Of a stretch of 64,000 nucleotides of DNA, positions 53,029-61,216 are shown piece by piece. The position numbers and the translations under genes are program-made. Under the pieces are notes generated by a model, which ran no database searches, was not told where the DNA came from, and saw nothing but the letters and a program-made list of their open reading frames with translations. Source of the stretch: an uncultured Oscillospiraceae bacterium (lineage in GTDB: Bacteria; Bacillota; Clostridia; Oscillospirales; Ruminococcaceae); NCBI GenBank assembly GCA_934444765.1, contig CAKSDC010000001.1:124001-188000 (forward strand). Direction: 5' to 3'. Each line of letters begins with the position of its first letter. The stretch's first letter is position 1.

Positions 53029-54195
53029 ATGAAAAACTTTAAGGCTATCGTTACTGGTGTATTAGCTCTAACTATGGTATCTGGCATGACTACTGGCGTA
53101 TTCGCTGACTGTTTTGACGCTCATATTGGTGATAGCAACCAATGTGATGATAATCAAGAATGTGGAGATAACTTTGATTATGACTTCGACCAAGATTGCG
53201 ACTTTGACTATGATGAAGACTTCGACTTTGACTATGATGAAGACTTTGACTTTGACTATGATGAAGACTTTGACTTTGACTATGATGAAGACTTTGACTT
53301 TGACTATGATGAAGACTTCGACTTTGACTATGATGAAGACTTCGACTTTGACTTCGATGACGACCAAGACGACGATACAGTAATCGGTGATAGTGACGAC
53401 TTCGACTTCGATTATGATGATGACTTTGGCTTCGACTTCGGATTTAATCACGGACACGGTCACAACCACCACAAAGATGACGACGCTGAAATAGGTGATA
53501 GCGACGTAGAAATCGGAGATAGTGAAGATGACAGAAACCATCATCATGGTAACAGACACCACCACATGGACTTTAGAAACGATGGTTGGTTTGGATATCT
53601 AAGTTGGGACTACTCTTTTGGTCACATGGGCGGTTTCCACGATAAGATGAATGAAGACTTTGGTAATACTATTCTTGACTATATGGACAAGTTCTCTAAA
53701 GATGAGTATATAGCAGACGGTTCAGAAGAATGGTTCAATCCAGAAGACGGACTATCCGTTAAGTTCAGCGACGGTGAAGACTATTACAACGTTAAGTTAG
53801 CACCTATATTTGAAAATGATGAAGTTCGTGGCGGATATATGTACATGGAATACGGCGACGATATCACAGAAGGTTATCTACTATCCACAGACGACTATGA
53901 AGATATCAACGATAGTATTAACTATGAATATCTAAAAGATAACGTAGTAGCACAAAAACATAGTCTATCTAACGTAGACGAACTAACCAAGTATATACAA
54001 GATACTTACCAAGACCAAGACGACTACTACTATGATGTAAACGGCGACGGTAAAGTAGCAAGTTCTGACCTACTAAACGATAAAAAGTATCTATTAGGTA
54101 TTACTGAACAACTCGGTAACTACGATTGCAACAACGACGGTCGCAATAATACTGCAGACCTATTAAACCTAAAGAACAGACTATTAGGCAAATAG
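53029..54195 (+). CDS. Secreted dockerin protein with Asp/Phe/Tyr tandem repeats and His-rich segments
   Basis: 388 residues. A signal peptide (FKAIVTGVLALTMVSG, cleavage near VFA-DC) is followed by six exact copies of an 8-residue unit DFDYDEDF plus degenerate copies, and then two His-rich stretches (HGHGHNHH, HHHGNRHHH). The tetrapeptide IGDS occurs four times. A domain of about 140 residues containing WFNPEDGLSVKF follows, and the C-terminus is a type I dockerin with two EF-hand repeats, DVNGDGKVASSDLL..KKYLLG and DCNNDGRNNTADLL..KNRLLG. The dockerin implies attachment to a cohesin (cellulosome or amylosome type). Asp and His tracts suggest metal or mineral binding; no catalytic motif. ATG 53029 follows GGAGG. 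Confidence 0.9.
   Translation: MKNFKAIVTGVLALTMVSGMTTGVFADCFDAHIGDSNQCDDNQECGDNFDYDFDQDCDFDYDEDFDFDYDEDFDFDYDEDFDFDYDEDFDFDYDEDFDFDYDEDFDFDFDDDQDDDTVIGDSDDFDFDYDDDFGFDFGFNHGHGHNHHKDDDAEIGDSDVEIGDSEDDRNHHHGNRHHHMDFRNDGWFGYLSWDYSFGHMGGFHDKMNEDFGNTILDYMDKFSKDEYIADGSEEWFNPEDGLSVKFSDGEDYYNVKLAPIFENDEVRGGYMYMEYGDDITEGYLLSTDDYEDINDSINYEYLKDNVVAQKHSLSNVDELTKYIQDTYQDQDDYYYDVNGDGKVASSDLLNDKKYLLGITEQLGNYDCNNDGRNNTADLLNLKNRLLGK
53200..53367 (+). repeat. 24-bp tandem repeat inside the dockerin gene
   Basis: Six full units (53200-53343), each beginning GACTTTGACTATGATGAAGA, then a diverged seventh. The copies differ only at synonymous positions. Copy number is likely to vary between strains. Confidence 0.92.
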
Positions 54196-54232
54196 TCTAT
54201 TAATTAGCATAGTATTTTATAGTTTTGAATAG

Positions 54233-54265
54233 ATGCCGAACGTGTATAGTATATACGTTCGGCAT
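54233..54265 (+). terminator. Hairpin after the dockerin gene
   Basis: ATGCCGAACG with CGTTCGGCAT, extended by TATA pairs, forms a strong stem; there is no T-run, so it may be a 3' stabiliser rather than a terminator. Confidence 0.5.
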
Positions 54266-54376
54266 TAGTTGATACTATATTTAGTATCGTTCATAAGGCG
54301 TAGAATAGTCAACTACTAAACATTATTAATAGTTTTGGCGAATATACTTTTTAGTCATTTTGATTAAAACTATCTA

Positions 54377-54442
54377 TTGACATACTAAAAAAAATGTACT
54401 ATAATATTTATGGTGGGGAAATTGGTACTGATACTAATTTCC
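54377..54442 (+). promoter_or_regulatory. pckG promoter and 5' hairpin
   Basis: Consensus TTGACA (54377-54382) and TATAAT (54400-54405), 17-bp spacer. GGAAATT/AATTTCC (54417-54423 with 54436-54442) folds about 5 nt after the predicted start. Confidence 0.8.
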
Positions 54443-54478
54443 TGAACGCAATGTATATTGAAAGGAGCTATTTTTGAG

Positions 54479-56266
54479 ATGGCATTAACTAAAAATCCTA
54501 ACGTTTTAAAATGGGTAGACGAAATGGTTGCCCTAACTACTCCTGATAAGGTAGTTTGGATTGACGGAAGCAAGGAACAACTTGACGAATTAAGAAAAGA
54601 AGCTATCGCTACTGGCGAAATGATTGAACTAAACCAAGAAAAGTTACCTGGTTGTTTATATCACAGAACTAAGCCAAACGACGTAGCAAGAGTTGAAGAT
54701 AGAACTTTTATCTGTACTGAAAAGGAAGAGGACGCAGGTCCTATTAATAACTGGATGGCTCCAGCTGAAATGAAGGCTAAGCTAATCCCTATGTATACTG
54801 GTGTTATGAAGGGCAGAACTATGTACGTTATCCCTTACTCAATGGGTCCTATCGGTTCTCCATTAGCTAAGGTTGGTGTAGAAGTTACCGACTCTATCTA
54901 CGTAGTTCTTAACATGAACATTATGACCAGAATGGGTAAACAAGCATTCGAAAACCTTGGTGATACTTCTAACGACTTTGTAAGAGGTCTACACTCTAAG
55001 GCAGACGTTGACCCAGAAGGTAGATACATCGTTCAATTCCCAGAAGAAAACACTATTTGGTCTATTAACTCTGCTTACGGCGGTAACGTACTACTCGGTA
55101 AAAAGTGCTTCGCTTTAAGAATAGCATCTTTCCAAGGTAAGAACGAAGGCTGGATGGCTGAACATATGCTTATCTTAGGTTTAGAAAAGCCAAACGGCGA
55201 AGTTAAGTATATTACTGCTGCTTTCCCATCTGCTTGTGGTAAGACTAACTTAGCTATGCTAATTCCTCCAGAAGGTTACAAGAAGAACGGTTACAAGATT
55301 TGGACCGTTGGTGACGATATCGCTTGGATGAAGCCTGGTAAGGACGGCAGACTATACGCTATCAACCCAGAAAATGGTTTCTTTGGTGTAGCTCCTGGTA
55401 CTAACGAACACTCTAACTACAACGCATTAGCTTCTACAAAAAAAGATACTATATTTACTAACGTTGCTCTTAACAACGAAGATAATACAGTATGGTGGGA
55501 AAAGCTAACTAAGGAACCACCAGTAGACGCTACTGAATGGACTGGTAAGAAGGTAAACGGTGTAGAATACAAGGCTGAAGGTGGCAACTTAGCTCACCCT
55601 AACTCAAGATTTACTGCACCTGCTAAGAACTGCCCTTGCCTATCTCCTGAATTTGATAACCCACAAGGCGTTCCAGTATCTGCTATCATCTTCGGTGGTC
55701 GTAGAGCTAAGACTACTCCATTAGTATATCAATCATTCGACTGGACTCACGGTACTTACATGGGTTCTGCAGTATCTTCTGAAACTACTGCTGCTGCTAC
55801 TGGTGCTGTTGGCGTACTACGTCACGACCCAATGGCTATGAAGCCTTTCTGTGGTTACGATATGGCTGACTACTGGGGTCACTGGCTCGAAATGGGCGAA
55901 ATGTTAGGCGATAAAGCTCCTAAGATTTTCAACGTAAACTGGTTTAAGCAAGACGATGACGGCAACTTTATCTGGCCTGGTTTCGGCGATAATATGAGAG
56001 TTCTTGACTGGATTATTAAGCGTTGTGAAGGCACTGTTGACGCTCAAGAAACTGCTATAGGTTACCTACCTAAGCCAGAAGACCTAAATCTTGAAGGTCT
56101 TGAAGATGAAGTAACTCCTGAAGTTCTTGACAAACTTCTTGCTGTAGATACTGACCTATGGAAAGACGAAGTTAAGGAAATGAGAGAATACTACAAGCAA
56201 TTCAAGAGACTTCCTAAGGCTTTAGCTGAAGAACTTGATAAGTTAGAAGCAAGACTTGACAAGTAG
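54479..56266 (+). CDS. pckG: Phosphoenolpyruvate carboxykinase (GTP)
   Basis: Interconverts oxaloacetate and PEP with GTP/GDP; in fermenters it often runs towards oxaloacetate to feed succinate. 595 residues, normal for the GTP type (the ATP type is about 540 and different). Kinase-1a loop FPSACGKTNLAM with the reactive Cys, metal region KIWTVGDDIAWM, GVAPGTNE, substrate Arg in HSKADVDPEGRYIVQFP-like segment (key: PEGRYIVQFPEENTIWSINS), and FGGRRAKTTPLVYQ. AAAGGAG lies upstream of ATG 54479. Codons are GC-richer than neighbours, which suggests high expression. Confidence 0.97.
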   Translation: MALTKNPNVLKWVDEMVALTTPDKVVWIDGSKEQLDELRKEAIATGEMIELNQEKLPGCLYHRTKPNDVARVEDRTFICTEKEEDAGPINNWMAPAEMKAKLIPMYTGVMKGRTMYVIPYSMGPIGSPLAKVGVEVTDSIYVVLNMNIMTRMGKQAFENLGDTSNDFVRGLHSKADVDPEGRYIVQFPEENTIWSINSAYGGNVLLGKKCFALRIASFQGKNEGWMAEHMLILGLEKPNGEVKYITAAFPSACGKTNLAMLIPPEGYKKNGYKIWTVGDDIAWMKPGKDGRLYAINPENGFFGVAPGTNEHSNYNALASTKKDTIFTNVALNNEDNTVWWEKLTKEPPVDATEWTGKKVNGVEYKAEGGNLAHPNSRFTAPAKNCPCLSPEFDNPQGVPVSAIIFGGRRAKTTPLVYQSFDWTHGTYMGSAVSSETTAAATGAVGVLRHDPMAMKPFCGYDMADYWGHWLEMGEMLGDKAPKIFNVNWFKQDDDGNFIWPGFGDNMRVLDWIIKRCEGTVDAQETAIGYLPKPEDLNLEGLEDEVTPEVLDKLLAVDTDLWKDEVKEMREYYKQFKRLPKALAEELDKLEARLDK

Positions 56267-56289
56267 TCTATAGACTAATATATATACAT

Positions 56290-56325
56290 CAAAGCACATT
56301 ATTATTAATGTGCTTTGTGTTTTTT
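56290..56325 (+). terminator. Terminator of pckG
   Basis: Perfect 12-bp stem CAAAGCACATTA/TAATGTGCTTTG, then TGTTTTTT. Confidence 0.9.
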
Positions 56326-56388
56326 ATCAAAATTACTAAAGATATCTAATAAAAATATATACATATACTATAAATGTTAATGGCTCTA

Positions 56389-56445
56389 TTGACTTTTTTT
56401 TGGTGCAATAGTATAATACTAATTAACACTAATCTGTTGGTGTAA
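56389..56445 (+). promoter_or_regulatory. Promoter and 5' hairpin of epsG-like gene
   Basis: TTGACT (56389-56394) and TATAAT (56412-56417), 17-bp spacer. TTAACACTAA and TTGGTGTAA (56423-56445, one bulge) fold from the predicted first base. Confidence 0.7.
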
Positions 56446-56474
56446 TACTATTAAAAGTTAGGTGATATTTTTTA

Positions 56475-57584
56475 ATGACAGTATATTTAATAGCAGAAGT
56501 TATAGTGTTTCTGTTAGCGTATCCATTATGTATATACAAACCTAATAATATTAAAAAAATATTGTATGTAGTATTAGTGTTTGGATATCTATTTGGACTA
56601 TCTTATTTTAGGTATGGTATTGGTAACGACTACTTTTCTTATATAAACATATTCTACCGAGCTTTTGTTACCGACTGGCAAGACTGTTTTAATGATGAAG
56701 TAGAAGGCGGTTATATGGTATTGGTTAAACTGATATCCTTAATAACCAGTGATACTAAAGTAATGCATGGTATCATGGCGGTGTTGTGTTTAGCACCTAC
56801 AGGATATATAATAGCTAAGTATAGCAAAAACGTATGGCTATCATGTCACTTGTACTTATGCTTAACCTTTTACTACTCCTCTATGAACTTTATTAGACAG
56901 ACGCTAACCGCCACTATAATATTCTTAGCTTATAGACTATTTATCCAACGCAAGACTATTCCGTTTATAATAGTAGTGTTGATAGCTTCTACTATACACG
57001 CAACGGCACTATTGCTTATACCTGTATACTTCATGATAGCGTACATAAAGCCTACTACTAAGGCTTTGGGAGTGGGAATGGTTACTCTAATAACCTTATA
57101 CTTAACTTCTAATACTATATTGAACTTTATAGCACAAAAAATTCCTAAGTATGCAGGATACATCGGTACTAAGTACTTTCAAGTTGGACTATCCCAAATA
57201 TACTTAATAGTGCCTATACTGTATATGTTATTGATGTTATATGCGTATCATGAAACAGACTATCACAAAGAAGAGTATAGTTCTATGTTTGTAAATACTG
57301 CGGTATTTACTTTTGGAATATGGTTCTTTATTACTAAACACTTTATATTAGAAAGATTTTCAATCTATGTGTATATATTCGTAATGTTGGCACTTCCACA
57401 CGTTACCGAATATCTTAGAGGCTACTACATAGAAAAGGATACTTCCGAAACTGCAAGAGTAGGTCGCATAAAGTACATAGTATTGATGATTTTAGTCGTA
57501 GGTGTTACACTGTGGTATAATCTATTCGGTATGATTTCGGGATTTCATGGAGTATTCCCATACGAAACTTGGCTTAATGGCTAA
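56475..57584 (+). CDS. EpsG-family membrane protein (polysaccharide polymerase-like)
   Basis: 369 residues with about ten membrane helices. EpsG-family marks: SYFRYGIGNDYFSYINIF near residue 45, NFIRQTLTATIIFLAYR and the following STIHATALLLIPVYF (His in the conserved IHxTA motif). EpsG proteins polymerise or export exopolysaccharide. It stands alone with its own promoter and terminator; no glycosyltransferase genes adjoin, so its pathway partners are elsewhere. GGTGAT is a modest ribosome site before ATG 56475. Confidence 0.88.
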   Translation: MTVYLIAEVIVFLLAYPLCIYKPNNIKKILYVVLVFGYLFGLSYFRYGIGNDYFSYINIFYRAFVTDWQDCFNDEVEGGYMVLVKLISLITSDTKVMHGIMAVLCLAPTGYIIAKYSKNVWLSCHLYLCLTFYYSSMNFIRQTLTATIIFLAYRLFIQRKTIPFIIVVLIASTIHATALLLIPVYFMIAYIKPTTKALGVGMVTLITLYLTSNTILNFIAQKIPKYAGYIGTKYFQVGLSQIYLIVPILYMLLMLYAYHETDYHKEEYSSMFVNTAVFTFGIWFFITKHFILERFSIYVYIFVMLALPHVTEYLRGYYIEKDTSETARVGRIKYIVLMILVVGVTLWYNLFGMISGFHGVFPYETWLNG

Positions 57585-57602
57585 TAAGATATTAAGTATA
57601 TT

Positions 57603-57632
57603 AGAACGTCCTAAATTAGGACGTTCTTTTTT
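57603..57632 (+). terminator. Terminator of epsG-like gene
   Basis: AGAACGTCCTAA/TTAGGACGTTCT stem with a T6 run; the right arm and tail nearly duplicate those of the terminator at 38344-38376. Confidence 0.88.
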
Positions 57633-58788
57633 AGTCTATAGGTTTTATTGGAGTGGTATAGTCTAAACCACAGATACTTCCATTAGATAGGTTGTATATG
57701 TCTGTGGAAGTAGTTTCTAAGTAGGCTAACCGTTCGGCTTGTGTAGAAGACTTTTCTAACTTAGCTAAAGAAGTTCCAATAGGTATAGTAGCAGATAGTT
57801 TAGCCTTTGAGAGTACTTCTATACCTTTACGGTTCATGGCTAATACTCTTGCGTAAGGTGGTAGTGTTTCAAGGTCTTGTTTAGTGATGTTCAGTAGTAG
57901 ATTTAGTAGTATTCTTCTAAGTCTTGCAAGCGTGTAGCGTTTAGTCTTTATGGCGTTTAGGAGTTGATTGACTGACGTAGACTGTCTTATAGCTTTAGAT
58001 ATTCTATACTCTAAGCCTTGCGAAACGTCTGGAGTATTAGCTATCTGTTCTGTTGTGGCAGTTCTGCAACGGTATAGTATAGCCTGTTCAAGACTATCTA
58101 TATTGGTAGTCTTGGAACTCTGTATAACGTTATAAGAGTATTCTGTTAGATAGTCTTTGATGTCTAAACCTTCCGCTATGGAACTTCTAATATAAGAGGC
58201 ACTTGCAAAGTTTTCTACTGCCTTAGTGGAATGGTGCATCACGTGTTTACGAGTTATAGTAGTAGGTACTATATTAGAACCATGTTTTAATATCGCTCTA
58301 ACGTACTCTAAGCCGAGAACGTTATTGGGTTCGTTTAATACTTCGGAGTATTCGCTCATCACCGTGGATAGTGCCATAGGAAAGGTATACCCTAACTTAA
58401 TGAGGTTTAGCACTTCAGGGGAGTTTCTAATACTGTTGGAGAGTTCAGCGATAGTTTTTATAGTATCTATATCGGCAGTACTTCCAAAAGATAGTAAGTC
58501 CACACAGTTAAGACTATCTAATATGTGTACACCAGCGTTAGCAAAGTATTCCGCAGAAGACAGTGCATACACTACAGGGAGTTCCAATACCAAATCTGCA
58601 CCACCATAGATAGCCATTTTAGAACGCTTAAACTTATCTACAATGGCTACGTCCCCACGTTGAACATAGTTTCCACTCATGACCACTACTACGTGAGTAA
58701 CTCCATATTCACGTTTAAGAGTGTCTATTTGATATAGGTGTCCGTTATGGAATGGATTGTATTCTGCTATTATTCCGCCTATTTTCAA
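57631..58788 (-). CDS. tmcAL: tRNA(Met) cytidine acetate ligase
   Basis: Acetylates C34 of elongator tRNA-Met using ATP and acetate in Bacillus (YlbM/TmcAL). 385 residues. N-terminal nucleotidyltransferase-like domain GIIAEYNPFHNGHLYQI (HxGH motif), VVVMSGNYVQRGD, YALSSAEYFANAGVHIL and GLEYVRAI. ATG 58788 follows AGGAGG. Promoter at 58825-58853. ackA nearby links to acetate metabolism, but a functional link is only suggestive. Confidence 0.93.
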   Translation of the reverse strand: MKIGGIIAEYNPFHNGHLYQIDTLKREYGVTHVVVVMSGNYVQRGDVAIVDKFKRSKMAIYGGADLVLELPVVYALSSAEYFANAGVHILDSLNCVDLLSFGSTADIDTIKTIAELSNSIRNSPEVLNLIKLGYTFPMALSTVMSEYSEVLNEPNNVLGLEYVRAILKHGSNIVPTTITRKHVMHHSTKAVENFASASYIRSSIAEGLDIKDYLTEYSYNVIQSSKTTNIDSLEQAILYRCRTATTEQIANTPDVSQGLEYRISKAIRQSTSVNQLLNAIKTKRYTLARLRRILLNLLLNITKQDLETLPPYARVLAMNRKGIEVLSKAKLSATIPIGTSLAKLEKSSTQAERLAYLETTSTDIYNLSNGSICGLDYTTPIKPID

Positions 58789-58824
58789 GGTTATGCCTCC
58801 TATGATATCTAAAGTTTTGTAGAT

Positions 58825-58853
58825 ATTATATCATCAATATTAGTGATAGTCAA
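58825..58853 (-). promoter_or_regulatory. Promoter of tmcAL
   Basis: TTGACT (complement of 58848-58853) and TATAAT (complement of 58825-58830), 17-bp spacer. An inverted repeat ATATCTA/TAGATAT (58805-58826) overlaps the -10 box. Confidence 0.75.
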
Positions 58854-58896
58854 CTTTATGTCGATTAAAAAAATGTTCTAAATTTTAAAAAAATTG

Positions 58897-58925
58897 TTGA
58901 CTATGGTATTATTATGTGATATAAT
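58897..58925 (+). promoter_or_regulatory. Promoter of candidate structured RNA
   Basis: TTGACT (58897-58902) and TATAAT (58920-58925), 17-bp spacer; predicted start about 58932. Divergent from the tmcAL promoter. Confidence 0.75.
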
Positions 58926-58931
58926 ATACCC

Positions 58932-59183
58932 ATAAACCGTTATATACATACAACATGGGGCGTTCAGATATAAAGGTTCAGCTTCATGGTGGGCAAGGGA
59001 GAATTAAGATTTTTTCGGTTTTATCAATCAAGGAATGTCTCCTGAGATACCTCGCATGGCGGGTATGCCAATCGAATTTAAAAAGAATATTTTTCTCTAC
59101 GGGAAGATTTTCAAATGGAACGATATTATGTTCTTGGAGGAAATTGGAAATGTATTCTTTTTAAAGTCGGTTGGCTTTTTTTT
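58932..59183 (+). ncRNA. Candidate structured RNA, class unknown
   Basis: About 250 nt between a consensus promoter and an intrinsic terminator-like hairpin (AAAGTC, GGTT, GGCTTT, then a T8 run ending at 59183). Local GC is higher than in other intergenic DNA. Stems visible: GGGAGA (58997-59002) with TCTCCT (59038-59043); ATACC-T-CGC, ATG, GCG-GGTAT (59047-59066); and GAAC/GTTC near 59117-59132. No convincing peptide is encoded. I could not match it to 6S, SRP, tmRNA, RNase P or to riboswitch cores I know. It may be a free RNA, or a leader/attenuator for the gene at 59247. Confidence 0.55.
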
Positions 59184-59246
59184 ATTTTACGCTGGTATTT
59201 TTTACCAAATAATTTTATTACTATTTTATTAAGGAGGATTTTCATT

Positions 59247-59807
59247 ATGAAAAATCAAAACGACGAAGCTAAAAAGTCTCTATCTCAAAAGGAACAAGAA
59301 GCCAAAAAAAGAAAGGAGGCTAAGGAACAACGCAAAAAGATAGTCAAAGAACTTGACAAAAAGTACAAGGGCTATGAAGACTATGTTCACTCTGATGAAA
59401 GTTTAGCAGTATACATAGTTCGTGATGTAGTTAAAAACATCAATACTAAAGGCTATTGGATTAACGTACTAAGCCTTGACGATACTCTCAAAACCGTTAA
59501 AACGTCTAAGGATACATACGCTAACGTTATGCAAATAGTATGCGAACTATATCCACGTATTACTAAACCAGAATATCCAACTAAACCTGAACCACAGAGT
59601 TTTAACTATGACTATTTTATCGAACAGTGGCATTTAGAAGTAGACGCTATTACTTGGGACACCGCCCATGCAGATATTAGAACTTGGAAACACAGAGAAG
59701 TTATGGGTACACCTTGTAAAAGGTATCAAAAATGGAAAGTACTATACTATCGAAAAATTGTCGATAAAAAAGGGGTTATAGTAATTAAAAATATTGTTAG
59801 GATGTAG
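59247..59807 (+). CDS. Hypothetical basic protein downstream of the candidate RNA
   Basis: 186 residues. The first 45 are almost all Lys, Glu, Gln and Arg (KKSLSQKEQEAKKRKEAKEQ), likely a charged helix or coiled coil. The rest is a globular domain rich in aromatic residues (YKGYEDYVHSDESL, KGYWINVLSLDD, QWHLEVDAITWDTAHADIRTW in short parts) ending in a basic strand. I do not recognise a family and see no signal peptide or membrane segment. AAGGAGG 9 nt before ATG 59247 is one of the strongest sites in the window. The frame is open 132 nt further up, but that would be inside the RNA candidate. Confidence 0.7.
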   Translation: MKNQNDEAKKSLSQKEQEAKKRKEAKEQRKKIVKELDKKYKGYEDYVHSDESLAVYIVRDVVKNINTKGYWINVLSLDDTLKTVKTSKDTYANVMQIVCELYPRITKPEYPTKPEPQSFNYDYFIEQWHLEVDAITWDTAHADIRTWKHREVMGTPCKRYQKWKVLYYRKIVDKKGVIVIKNIVRM

Positions 59808-59836
59808 ACTATCCTAAAAAATATAGTCACAAGTAC

Positions 59837-59865
59837 TTGAATTTTCTCAAAATTAGATATATAAT
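59837..59865 (+). promoter_or_regulatory. Promoter of ackA
   Basis: TTGAAT (59837-59842) and TATAAT (59860-59865), 17-bp spacer. Confidence 0.75.
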
Positions 59866-59922
59866 ATTATTAGCATGATTTTAAAAAGTCAAAAAAATTA
59901 TACTCGAAAGGATTTAATTAGT

Positions 59923-61128
59923 ATGAATAAGGTATTAGTAATCAATGCTGGTAGCTCTTCATTAAAGTATCAACTAATCGAAATGGATACTGAAGAAGTT
60001 ATCGCTAAGGGTAATTGTGACAGAATAGGCATAGACGGTCACTTTGTGTACAAGTATGGCGACGGTAAAAAGGTTGAAAAGGATATAGACTTCCCAACTC
60101 ATACTGAGGCTTTTAATGCTGTTATGGAAGCCTTAACTACTGGTGAAACTAAGGTTATCAACGACCTAAACGAAATTAAAGCAGTAGGTCACAGAGTGGT
60201 ACAAGGTGGCGATATCTTCTCAAGTGCTTGCAAGATAGACGACGATGTAGTAGAAAAGATACTATCTTTAGCAGAATTAGCACCTGTTCATAATAAGGCA
60301 CACGTATTAGGTATTAAGGCTTGTATGAAGGCTCTACCTGAAAGCGTTCCAGAAGTAGCAGTATTTGATACTTCTTTCCACCAAACTATTCCACCTAAGG
60401 CTTATATGTACGCTTTACCTTACGAATGGTACGAAAAGTTTAAGGTTAGAAAGTATGGTTTCCATGGTACTTCACATAGATACGTTTCTGGCGAATTAGC
60501 TAAACAAATGGGTAAAGACCTTAAAGACTTAAAGATAGTATCATGTCACCTTGGTAATGGTTCTTCTATTACTGCTATAGATGGTGGTAAGTCGGTAGAT
60601 ACTACTATGGGATTTACTCCTTTAGACGGTTTGATTATGGGTACTCGTTGCGGTGCTTTAGACCCTTCAGTAGTTACATACTTAGAAAATAAGTTAGGCG
60701 TAACTCCTACCGAAATGAGCGAACTATTAAACAAGAAGTCAGGATTTTTAGGCGTATCTGGTATCTCAAGCGATAACAGGGACATTACTAAAGCAAGCCG
60801 TGAAGGTAATCAAAGAGCAAAGATTACTGCCGAAATGTTAGCTTATGAGATTAAAAAGTATATAGGCTCTTATGTGTTCGTAATGGGCGGTGTAGATGCT
60901 ATAGTATTTACTGGTGGTATCGGTGAAAACGGTCCAGACGTAAGACAAGCAGTACTTGAAGGCTTAGACACTCTTGGTATTAAGTTCGATAAAGAAAAGA
61001 ATGCAGAATTAACTCATGGTCCATGGGGTAAGTTCTCTACAGAAGACTCTAAGGTAGAACTTTGGGTAATTCCTACTAACGAAGAGTTACTAATAGCAAG
61101 AGATACTTTAGACGTTATTTCTAAGTAA
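59923..61128 (+). CDS. ackA: Acetate kinase
   Basis: Converts acetyl phosphate plus ADP to acetate plus ATP, the main ATP-yielding end step of acetate fermentation. 401 residues. VLVINAGSSSLKYQL (family signature 1), GHRVVQGG, FDTSFHQT, KYGFHGTSHRYVS (signature 2), HLGNGSSITAI, MGTRCGALDPS and FTGGIGENGP. ATG 59923 follows AAAGGA; the in-frame extension to 59875 lacks homology. No pta gene is adjacent, which is unusual, as ackA is often paired with it. Confidence 0.97.
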   Translation: MNKVLVINAGSSSLKYQLIEMDTEEVIAKGNCDRIGIDGHFVYKYGDGKKVEKDIDFPTHTEAFNAVMEALTTGETKVINDLNEIKAVGHRVVQGGDIFSSACKIDDDVVEKILSLAELAPVHNKAHVLGIKACMKALPESVPEVAVFDTSFHQTIPPKAYMYALPYEWYEKFKVRKYGFHGTSHRYVSGELAKQMGKDLKDLKIVSCHLGNGSSITAIDGGKSVDTTMGFTPLDGLIMGTRCGALDPSVVTYLENKLGVTPTEMSELLNKKSGFLGVSGISSDNRDITKASREGNQRAKITAEMLAYEIKKYIGSYVFVMGGVDAIVFTGGIGENGPDVRQAVLEGLDTLGIKFDKEKNAELTHGPWGKFSTEDSKVELWVIPTNEELLIARDTLDVISK

Positions 61129-61156
61129 CATATAGTTCTATACTGATATATAGTTA

Positions 61157-61187
61157 TAGGGTATTCTAAATAGTTTAGAATACCCTA
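61157..61187. terminator. Strong hairpin between ackA and the LRR gene
   Basis: Perfect 14-bp stem TAGGGTATTCTAAA/TTTAGAATACCCTA with a 3-nt loop, between convergent genes. No T-run on either side; may act as a 3' end stabiliser for both. Confidence 0.55.
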
Positions 61188-61216
61188 ACGTTATGTATAA
61201 TAATATTATTACTGCT

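Noticed and set aside
53200..53367. Regular 24-bp repeats as a CRISPR array
   Set aside because: The units are contiguous with no spacers and lie in frame inside a secreted protein gene.
53068..53565. Minus-strand frame of 165 codons rich in Val and Ile
   Set aside because: It is the complement of the Asp/Phe repeats in the dockerin gene; the composition is an artefact of the repeat.
58932..59183. Candidate RNA as tmRNA, SRP RNA, 6S RNA or a common riboswitch
   Set aside because: I could not find the tmRNA tag frame, the SRP GGAA-tetraloop core or the cobalamin, TPP, SAM, FMN or c-di-GMP core motifs. This is a visual check only; an Rfam search would decide.
58955..59232. Two overlapping plus-strand frames (69 and 65 codons) as small genes
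   Set aside because: Neither has a ribosome site or a protein-like pattern; the region is better explained as a structured RNA.
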